DNA from: a virus
Strand: one strand, 5' to 3'
Length of the DNA: 64,000 nt
IMG/VR virus record: IMGVR_UViG_3300042731_003040
Coordinates: 1 to 64,000 of that record
Under the pieces are notes generated by a model. That model made no database searches. It was not told the origin of the DNA and saw only the letters and a list, made by a program, of their open reading frames with translations. The position numbers were made by a program, and so were the translations under genes. Shown piece by piece: positions 59,105 through 64,000 of this stretch (the first letter of the stretch is position 1; every line of letters starts with the position of its first letter).

Positions 59105-61237
59105 ATGAGCAAAACCGGTGACAGTGCTGGGCGTCCGAAAGATGCCTCCGCCACAGTTTATCTGATGGAGGAGCTGGGGGACGCTCGCCTCCGTTGCGAC
59201 CAACTCATTCGGTATCTGGATGAGGCGGTCAAACTCGTGGAACAGTCCAAGTACAGGGACCACTTCTTCGAGGTAGCGGGGCATCTCATCACAGGTCTGC
59301 CCGAGGCAGCCTTCAAGCTGCAGAAAGCTCTCCAGGCGGTGGCACTGGCGGCCGACCGTTTGGACTATGAAGAGGTCAAACAAGAACTTCGGCCCGAGAA
59401 GGTCGAGGAGCTTGAGCGAGTTCTTCAGGATGTTCGTATCCGCCAAATCAGACGTCGTTCGGAGCCTCCCATGAATTACAAGGATACCGCTGAAAGACTC
59501 AGACTTCTCGCTGCCAAGATCAAGGAGAGCCAAGCGTTCCCTGTGGTGGAGACGTTGCTTCTGGCGAGTGAGTTGGAAGGGCAACAGAAGGTGGCTAGTA
59601 ACCGAGAGGTCTTGGCGGATTTCTTCGAGGGCCTGGCGACTTCTCTGGATGAGGCCCAGCCGGGAGAGATGAGTCGAGCCTATTTGGCCAAGCTGCTTCG
59701 GCGCGTGACCGGGGAGAACCTTCAGGTCAAGCCTCCTGTCAAGCAGGCGGAGTCAGAGGTGACTGCTCTTTCTACCGAGGTAGATGTCAATCGTCTGGAG
59801 CGGGCGCTTGTTAATGCCGAGGCCCAGGTCAAGGAGATGCGACATTCTCTGAATCTGTACAAGAGAGACCCTGGTCGGAACCAGCCTCAGCTGAGTAATC
59901 TGGTGATAGCTGCCAGCTCTGCTGCCAAGGTTTTAGACCGGCTCATTATCAAGCCCTTGTGGGGGAAGCTGGGAGCCAAGGAAGAGGATCGAGAGTCTCG
60001 TTTCGAGGAGGGGAAGCCAGCGGACCCCACGAAGGACATGAGTCCCGAGGATGCCAAGAAGTGGCGAGAGCAGAATCGTAAGCACCGAGACGAGTTCAAG
60101 GGCGCTGCTGGAGGAGACCCTGCTGACTTGGCTCACGAGATCCTAGAGCAAGGACTTCGGCATCCTGCTCTGAAGGAGATCACCAGATCTTGGTCGAAGG
60201 TGGAGGCCGATCTGAAGAAGGCGGAGACAGAGCACAAGAACCTGCATCGGTTTGGTGTTGGAAGCACCGAGGATGTGACTCTTGTCAATGCTCACATCGT
60301 TCCGGCTCTCAAGTCCTATCGTGATATGGTGGACATCATCATCGAGCAGATAAGCAAGCGTCTGAAGCGACGTACGGCTTCGGAAGAGGATCGAGAGTCT
60401 CGTTTCGAGGAAGGGAAACCGGCCGATCCGACCAAGAACATGAGTCCTGAGGACGCCAAGAAGTGGAAAGAGCAGAACGATAGGCACAAGGACAAGTTCA
60501 AGAGTGCTGATGCCCAAAAGGAGTCTGCCAAGTGGATCCAGAAGGCCATCAAGGACAAGGGAGCTCTTCATCGTCACTTCGGGATCCCTGAAGACGAGAC
60601 GATCCCCACCGAGAAGATCAAGAGTGAGCTAGCCAAGCTGAAGAAGAAGGAAGACAAGAGCGACGCTGACAAGAAGCTCCAGCATCAGCTCAACATGGCT
60701 CTCACCCTGCGTGGTCCCAAGGTTCCCCCTCCAGGTGGGAAGAAGGCTGGCGACGAGTGGAAGGTGGAGGCTGTAGAGGTCACGGCTGCTCTCAAGCCTA
60801 AGGACAAGAAAGTCGTCGATGCTTTTGCCGACAAGAAGCCGATGGATGGTGACTTGCTCGACACGGACGGTAAGAAGCTGGAGAAGTCTGGCCTGGGTGG
60901 CGGTACATTCGCCGAGTGGAAGGGTGGCAAGATCCACATTCTGAGCCCGGGTGGGAACCGGAGCCATGACGCAATCCTCCGCTACATGAAGAAGTCGATC
61001 CCCAAGAACGACCTTGCCGACCATCCCCAGCTGAGGGCCGCGTCAGACCCTTGGAAGGCCGCAGCCCTCAAGTTCAAGCCTGGTGACAAGGTGAGGGTCA
61101 AGGACTCTCATGGTTCTGCCAAGTTCCGGGGCGACACTGGAGAGATCGAAAAGAACGTTCCGATGGGCAAGTACTACGTCCAGCTCAAGAAGAACGGACG
61201 GTCTTTGGTGGACGAGGGAGACCTGGAAAAGGCGTGA
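59105..61237 (+). CDS. large virion-associated protein with repeated RFEEGKPADPT motif
   Basis: In this 710-residue protein, helical segments (MEELGDARLRCDQLIRYLDE; LRLLAAKIKESQ) fill the first 290 residues. A 40-residue element starting EEDRESRFEEGKPADPT and running through MSPEDAKKW occurs twice, near 294 and 427. Residues 660-710 form a KOW/SH3-like barrel (LKFKPGDKVRVKDSHG, KYYVQLKKNGRSLVDEGDLE). An internal ATG at 59471 could give a shorter form. The gene lies in the post-capsid block; a head completion or injected internal protein is possible. Confidence 0.7.
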   Translation: MSKTGDSAGRPKDASATVYLMEELGDARLRCDQLIRYLDEAVKLVEQSKYRDHFFEVAGHLITGLPEAAFKLQKALQAVALAADRLDYEEVKQELRPEKVEELERVLQDVRIRQIRRRSEPPMNYKDTAERLRLLAAKIKESQAFPVVETLLLASELEGQQKVASNREVLADFFEGLATSLDEAQPGEMSRAYLAKLLRRVTGENLQVKPPVKQAESEVTALSTEVDVNRLERALVNAEAQVKEMRHSLNLYKRDPGRNQPQLSNLVIAASSAAKVLDRLIIKPLWGKLGAKEEDRESRFEEGKPADPTKDMSPEDAKKWREQNRKHRDEFKGAAGGDPADLAHEILEQGLRHPALKEITRSWSKVEADLKKAETEHKNLHRFGVGSTEDVTLVNAHIVPALKSYRDMVDIIIEQISKRLKRRTASEEDRESRFEEGKPADPTKNMSPEDAKKWKEQNDRHKDKFKSADAQKESAKWIQKAIKDKGALHRHFGIPEDETIPTEKIKSELAKLKKKEDKSDADKKLQHQLNMALTLRGPKVPPPGGKKAGDEWKVEAVEVTAALKPKDKKVVDAFADKKPMDGDLLDTDGKKLEKSGLGGGTFAEWKGGKIHILSPGGNRSHDAILRYMKKSIPKNDLADHPQLRAASDPWKAAALKFKPGDKVRVKDSHGSAKFRGDTGEIEKNVPMGKYYVQLKKNGRSLVDEGDLEKA

Positions 61238-62112
61238 AGCAGCCGCTCGTTCCTCGACCGCCCTATGGAGAGGGCCAGTCTCGGGAGCCACAAGCGGAAG
61301 CTAGGCTCCCGCAGGGGGAACCTGCCGACAAAGGGCTGCCTCTGGACCCTGACTACTCGGGATACCAGACGTTTGCCAAGCCAGTGGAGGACATTCGGGA
61401 GCCGGACAACGATGACGAGTCCATTTGGAGGGTGGATGGCCCCAACGACCTGACCAAGGACCAGAGCCATCCTGATGTGAACGAGGAGAACTCTGACCAG
61501 AGCACCAGCTACCCTGGCCGAGGGTTCGATCAGGACAACTCCAAGACCAAATACCCGTATCGGGACGACCGGCCGAACACACACAACTCGGCTCAACCCA
61601 ACCCTTGGCACGTAACCCTCCTTCATTTGCTCCAGAAGGCCCCCTCAAGGCTTTTCAGGGCTGGGGGAAGGGTCAAGGTCGCTGCTACCTCAGAGGAGAT
61701 TCTGGCGGGTCTAGACCCTGATTTCCAGGAGCGAGCCCAGGCGTGTACGGTGACCCTCAAGAGGGCGGATATCCGAAACCTGAGGTGGATATTCGTGGTC
61801 AACTGTGGGCACAAGGATTGGGCTTCCAAGATCAAGGCCGTTCGGGGCAAGGGCAACATCACCGACTTCAACAAGCTGGACTTGCAAATCACCTGTTCCT
61901 GTCCGGCTTGGCGGTGGTTGGGTCCGGAATTTCACGCCAAAGGGGATCACTACATTGATGGGAAGCCTCGGGGCACGGCTTCACCTCCCAACATACGAGA
62001 TCCTGAGCGGGACAACTTCGTCTGCAAGCATGTTGCCGCTGTTTTAGCTTTTACCCGGGGATGGAAGGTGCCTGTGAAAGTCATCCGGAAGCCCCGGCCC
62101 AAAAAGAAATGA
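61234..62112 (+). CDS. SWIM zinc-finger protein
   Basis: The 292-residue protein starts at GTG, overlapping the previous stop. The first 130 residues are Pro/Asp-rich and disordered. The C-terminal half has a SWIM-type motif: CSCPAWRWLG, a spacer, then FVCKHVAAVLAF, giving CxC-xn-CxH zinc ligands. It is preceded by a strand-rich part (ADIRNLRWIFVVNCGHKDWA). SWIM domains bind DNA or proteins. The tail is basic (VIRKPRPKKK). Similar proteins occur among virion genes of large phages, but their role is not established. Confidence 0.8.
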   Translation: MKQPLVPRPPYGEGQSREPQAEARLPQGEPADKGLPLDPDYSGYQTFAKPVEDIREPDNDDESIWRVDGPNDLTKDQSHPDVNEENSDQSTSYPGRGFDQDNSKTKYPYRDDRPNTHNSAQPNPWHVTLLHLLQKAPSRLFRAGGRVKVAATSEEILAGLDPDFQERAQACTVTLKRADIRNLRWIFVVNCGHKDWASKIKAVRGKGNITDFNKLDLQITCSCPAWRWLGPEFHAKGDHYIDGKPRGTASPPNIRDPERDNFVCKHVAAVLAFTRGWKVPVKVIRKPRPKKK

Positions 62113-62119
62113 AGATCAG

Positions 62120-62530
62120 ATGCCTACCTACACAGTTCGCCGCAAAACCGATGGGGTATTTCTCCGACGACGTCTCTCTTTTGTGGAGTACGATGCCGTC
62201 AAGGCCGGAGAACAAACACTGACTGACGAGGATGGGGTGGCTTTGGAGTTGGTGTTTGATCCGGGAGAGGTGGGCTTCGTTCTCAAAGACGGTCAGAGTG
62301 GTGGGTGGGCCACGAAGGCGGGTAAGGAGAACCAGTATCGGAAGGCTCGTCGTAAAGAGATGTCTCGTCGAGAACGAGACCATGTTTTCAAGAATCGGCT
62401 CGTTCCAAATGTGGGAGGACTGGAAGCTCCCACGTGGAAGGACGCTCAGGAAGAGGTTCGTCGGGTGAAGGGTTCAGAAGCAGCCAGCACCTATGACAAA
62501 CACGTAGCTAAGGAGCAAGCGAATGGCTGA
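62120..62530 (+). CDS. hypothetical basic protein
   Basis: The 136-residue protein starts MPTYTVRRKTDGVFLRRRLS. The opening resembles FmdB-like zinc ribbons, but the Cys residues are missing. A beta-rich part (VALELVFDPGEVGFVLKDGQ) follows, then a Gly-Gly linker and a basic helical end (YRKARRKEMSRRERDHVFKN). The next gene overlaps its end by 8 bases. It is probably a small virion or assembly factor. Confidence 0.65.
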   Translation: MPTYTVRRKTDGVFLRRRLSFVEYDAVKAGEQTLTDEDGVALELVFDPGEVGFVLKDGQSGGWATKAGKENQYRKARRKEMSRRERDHVFKNRLVPNVGGLEAPTWKDAQEEVRRVKGSEAASTYDKHVAKEQANG

Positions 62531-63167
62531 CCGACTGTTTTCTGTTGTCCGCAGACGCCCGAACATGGTGGACATCATCGTTCCCAAAATTCAAGGTGTA
62601 GAGGGCTACAGGTTTCTGTCGTCTCTCAACTTTGATGGGACTTTCAATGCCTTGTTCACAGCGCCTATCGCTTCAGGCTATTTGGATCAGAACATCAATC
62701 CGGCAGTCTTGAGTTCTGTTCCAGGGAGCAGCTTAGTTCGCTGCGTGTTCGATCCTGCAACCTTTTCTGGAGTTCCTTGGAACCTGGTGGACACCCAGCC
62801 TTTCTGGCTCAAATTCCAGCCAGTCCCTGGAACAGCCGGAGCTCCCTCCCTGCTTCTGCCCGATAGTGCCCATCATGGGATAGGGAGGGTGACCATTTCT
62901 GGGACAGCTCCGAATGAATCTTCGGTGGCTGATTCTTTGGAGATACATCTGCCCATGAGCATGAAGGATGTCATCATCCTCAATGAGGAGCCTGGAGCAG
63001 GCAACGGTCTGTATGTGGCGTTTGAGACAGGAGGCCCGGAAGTTCTACTCCCTCAAGGTAGCCCGAAGTACGACCCTCGTGAGGGGAACATCAGTAAGCT
63101 TCTGGTTCGAGGATCTGGTGGGACGGCTGCTTTCTCGGCTTCGTTCACCAATGTGTTTCCCGCATAG
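62523..63167 (+). CDS. putative virion protein, beta-rich
   Basis: The 214-residue protein starts MADRLFSVVRRRPNMVDIIV. The sequence is almost wholly beta-type, with turns (GYRFLSSLNFDGTFNALFTA; GIGRVTISGTAPNESSVADS; LEIHLPMSMKDVIILNE), Gly/Pro/Ser-rich and without Cys pairs or enzyme motifs. It ends GTAAFSASFTNVFPA. Such proteins are typical head-tail connector, neck or tail-decorating parts. It overlaps the end of the gene before it. Confidence 0.7.
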   Translation: MADRLFSVVRRRPNMVDIIVPKIQGVEGYRFLSSLNFDGTFNALFTAPIASGYLDQNINPAVLSSVPGSSLVRCVFDPATFSGVPWNLVDTQPFWLKFQPVPGTAGAPSLLLPDSAHHGIGRVTISGTAPNESSVADSLEIHLPMSMKDVIILNEEPGAGNGLYVAFETGGPEVLLPQGSPKYDPREGNISKLLVRGSGGTAAFSASFTNVFPA

Positions 63168-63188
63168 TTCGAGCTTGGTTGAGTAAGT

Positions 63189-63515
63189 GTGTACCTTGTC
63201 AACTATCTCGATGCCCAGACGATTGCCCAGCAGTATATCGCTACTGCCAGGTTCCGTACTGGGCAGGTCCTGCTAGGGACCAAGGATGGGGTGAACGTAA
63301 TCTTCACCATCCCATTCGGAGACAAGTTCACGCACAATCTGCCCTTTCTGACGATACAGGTCTACTACAACGGGCAGAGAATCCTTTTGATCGACGACTA
63401 TACCATTGCTGAAAGTGGGGGTTTTGGCACGGGATACGACACCGTGATCATGGAGATTGCTCCTTTGCCCACCGACAAGCTTTGGGCGGACTACATTGCT
63501 ATTGGATCTCCTTGA
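63189..63515 (+). CDS. putative virion protein, small beta domain
   Basis: The 108-residue protein starts at GTG (MYLVNYLDAQTIAQQYIATA). The second part has NVIFTIPFGDKFTHNLPFLT and VYYNGQRILLIDDYTIAES. This YYNG...L..DDYT module is the same type as the YVNG repeats of the protein at 3434 and is common in phage tail and appendage proteins. It is likely a structural component. Confidence 0.7.
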   Translation: MYLVNYLDAQTIAQQYIATARFRTGQVLLGTKDGVNVIFTIPFGDKFTHNLPFLTIQVYYNGQRILLIDDYTIAESGGFGTGYDTVIMEIAPLPTDKLWADYIAIGSP

Positions 63516-63539
63516 TAGCTCTCTTATACCCTTGCTTTG

Positions 63540-63579
63540 CTAGGAACTCACCACCTCTCTGATCCTAGGAACTCACCAC
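63540..63579 (+). repeat. 15-base direct repeat before the last gene
   Basis: ctaggaactcaccac occurs at 63540-63554 and again at 63565-63579, ending one base before the ATG at 63581. The copies are identical. They may be a regulator site or a slippage duplication in the leader; no ribosome binding site other than AGGA in the second copy is visible. Confidence 0.8.
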
Positions 63580-63580
63580 T

Positions 63581-64000
63581 ATGGCTCGTACATTCATTCG
63601 ACAGGTAACTCAGATTTGGAACTCCGATACCTACGATGACACCATTGCAGCGGGTTCTACGATGGAGTCAGGTGTCACTACCATCGAGGGAGATCTGAAT
63701 ACGCTTCGGTCCCAAGCCAAACGGGCAATGTGGGCGGATTCGGCGGGCAACTGGTACGACGATCTGACGACCACGAACTCCAAGAAGCGTGGCATCAATA
63801 CCCTGAACAGCGACCTGGATGACATCGAGGAGAAGCGCTTTCTGTTCCGGGCGGATATCCTGACAGACGTCACGGTCACGGCGGCTCAGAACTATGAGAT
63901 CTTGGTTGTAGCCAGTAGCGAGGCACCTACCCAAACCGCTGCCGTTGGTGCTGTTACCACGGTGGGTGCTGTGGTCGCCTTCCACTCAGGTACTTTCGGA
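63581..64000 (+). CDS. virion protein, cut by the window edge
   Basis: ATG at 63581 opens a frame of 140 codons that runs off the window (MARTFIRQVTQIWNSDTYDD). The first part is helical and acidic (SGVTTIEGDLNTLRSQAKRA). The second part has a repeated D-L/I-x-x-I pattern and then an Ala/Val/Thr-rich stretch (VTVTAAQNYEILVVASSEA). The style is that of a tail or neck structural protein. The C-terminus is not seen, so no further call is made. Confidence 0.7.
   Translation, partial: MARTFIRQVTQIWNSDTYDDTIAAGSTMESGVTTIEGDLNTLRSQAKRAMWADSAGNWYDDLTTTNSKKRGINTLNSDLDDIEEKRFLFRADILTDVTVTAAQNYEILVVASSEAPTQTAAVGAVTTVGAVVAFHSGTFG

Overview
This window is a contiguous segment of a large tailed double-stranded DNA bacteriophage (Caudoviricetes). 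The evidence is a complete head module (terminase large subunit, portal, prohead protease, scaffold candidate, HK97-like major capsid protein) next to a large, tightly packed replication and recombination module. Genes touch or overlap by a few bases, carry Shine-Dalgarno sites, often start with GTG or TTG, and are separated by only a few rho-independent terminators, so the host is a bacterium. The host genus cannot be read from the sequence. DNA polymerase, the replicative helicase and most tail genes are not here, so the genome is clearly larger than 64 kb.

Region 1 (1-5.8 kb) is an RNA and signalling island. The plus strand carries eight tRNA or tRNA-like genes, dominated by Arg (TCG, ACG, CCG) and Val (CAC, TAC, GAC) isoacceptors plus Leu(TAA), and a full tmRNA. 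The minus strand carries an overlapping three-gene two-component cluster: a membrane-anchored response regulator, a PAS histidine kinase and a single-domain response regulator. It also carries small proteins of unknown function, some sharing a C-terminal WERLL motif.

Region 2 (5.8-13.2 kb) holds an HNH endonuclease, a von Willebrand factor A protein behind a repeat-bearing leader, the RNA ligase RtcB, a GroEL chaperonin without a visible GroES, and small zinc-ribbon proteins. With the tRNAs and tmRNA this is a set for RNA repair, translation rescue and protein folding.

Region 3 (13.1-37.6 kb) is the replication and recombination module, all on the plus strand. It has a bacterial-type clamp loader (delta', delta, gamma/tau), a beta-clamp-like protein, a class II ribonucleotide reductase, an NAD-dependent ligase, a RecD2-type helicase, RuvC and RecA. 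It also has an SbcC/Rad50 that appears split into two genes around SbcD, a Cas4-like nuclease and the clamp, plus a DnaG-type catalytic core. One gene fuses a NusG-like NGN-KOW module to a 5'-3' exonuclease, followed by a sigma-region-4-like regulator. A strong terminator closes the module.

Region 4 (37.7-64 kb) is the virion module: Ig-like protein, terminase, portal, large accessory head proteins, protease, repeat-rich scaffold candidate, decoration-protein candidate and major capsid protein. A terminator, a uracil-DNA glycosylase and further virion-associated genes follow, and the last gene is cut by the window edge. The most unusual points are the NusG-exonuclease fusion, the split SbcC, the phage-borne two-component cluster, and the tmRNA with an AIAA-ending tag.
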